DNA from: Rubritepida sp.
GTDB taxonomy: Bacteria > Pseudomonadota > Alphaproteobacteria > Acetobacterales > Acetobacteraceae
Reading direction: 5' to 3'
DNA length: 7,194 bases
Assembly: GCA_022843345.1 (NCBI GenBank)
Contig: JALHNW010000089.1
Coordinates: 1-7,194 of the forward strand
Shown here: piece after piece, positions 6,996 through 7,194 of the stretch
How the letters are laid out: each line of letters begins with the position of its first letter
How positions within the stretch are numbered: the first letter of the stretch is position 1
Notes under the pieces: model-generated
Database searches by the model: none
What the model was told of the DNA's origin: nothing
What the model saw: only the letters and a program-made list of their open reading frames with translations
Translations under genes and position numbers: made by a program

Positions 6996-7194
6996 ATATG
7001 CAGCCGGCAAACGCCACGATGCAGGACGCGTCCCGGTCGCGCCGGCGGCATTCCGCCAGCGCCTCGCGCTCGGCCACGTCGCGCGTCGGCGCCGTGGCGG
7101 TGGTGCGGACGGCGACGGGGATGTCGGGCGTGAAGGGCAGGCCGCGGATCAGCCGCGCGTCGCGCGCCCCATGCACCAGCGCGCCGCAGCCCGC
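6985..7194 (-). CDS. Hypothetical protein, C-terminal fragment (5'-partial)
   Basis: On the minus strand an open frame enters from the right edge and ends with TAG at 6987-6985, giving 69 C-terminal residues. A GTG at 7176 could start it, but the frame stays open to the window end and I see no clear ribosome site, so the gene probably continues outside. The tail holds a Cys-rich helix-like stretch, REALAECRRRDRDASC, followed by IVAFAGC (spacing C-x8-C-x6-C). This faintly recalls the A..AL..C....C pattern of DUF4189-type secreted proteins, but the match is weak. It converges on the carotenoid operon and is not part of it. Function unknown. Confidence 0.5.
   Translation of the reverse strand, partial: AGCGALVHGARDARLIRGLPFTPDIPVAVRTTATAPTRDVAEREALAECRRRDRDASCIVAFAGCISPR

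Noticed and set aside
5660..7051. 463-codon open frame on the minus strand opposite the glycosyltransferase
   Set aside because: Shadow of the glycosyltransferase; repetitive Gly/His/Arg/Ala composition with no domain.

Overview
The window is about 7.2 kb of very GC-rich DNA with long antisense shadow frames and strong G/C third-position codon bias. Codon use and the protein families fit an alphaproteobacterium, perhaps in or near Acetobacteraceae/Roseomonas. That placement is an inference from style and content; there is no rRNA or other marker here.

Layout, left to right: (1) 1-1560 (+), the 3' part of an acyl-CoA dehydrogenase gene whose start lies before the window. (2) 1561-1636, a short AT-richer gap with a 9-bp direct repeat and a promoter-like TACAAT hexamer. 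(3) 1637-3199 (+), a CrtN/CrtI-type FAD-dependent carotenoid desaturase. (4) 3212-4789 (+), a second, divergent member of the same superfamily (CrtP/CrtD-like). (5) 4790-4928, a 139-bp spacer with two perfect 51-bp tandem repeats that can fold. (6) 4929-5690 (+), a 1-acylglycerol-phosphate-acyltransferase-fold protein with an altered motif. (7) 5690-6784 (+), a membrane-anchored family-2 glycosyltransferase, overlapping the previous stop by one base. (8) 6785-6984, an intergenic zone with four inverted repeats. (9) 6985-7194 (-), the C-terminal end of an unrecognised gene that converges on the operon.

Genes 3, 4, 6 and 7 form one compact unit: two carotenoid oxidoreductases, an acyltransferase and a glycosyltransferase. 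This matches the functional set of the staphyloxanthin pathway (CrtN, CrtP, CrtO, CrtQ) and of the squalene-derived C30 carotenoid clusters known from methylobacteria and planctomycetes. The likely overall job is to desaturate a C30 (less likely C40) backbone, oxidise its end, and attach a sugar and a fatty acyl chain, giving a membrane-anchored carotenoid glycoside ester. No carotenoid or squalene synthase and no aldehyde dehydrogenase lies in the window, so backbone length and final product are not proven here.

The less ordinary parts are non-coding or motif-level: the foldable tandem repeat inside the operon, the direct-repeat promoter before crtN, the acyltransferase's missing glutamate, and a near-perfect 20-bp inverted repeat that overlaps the stop codon of the converging gene.
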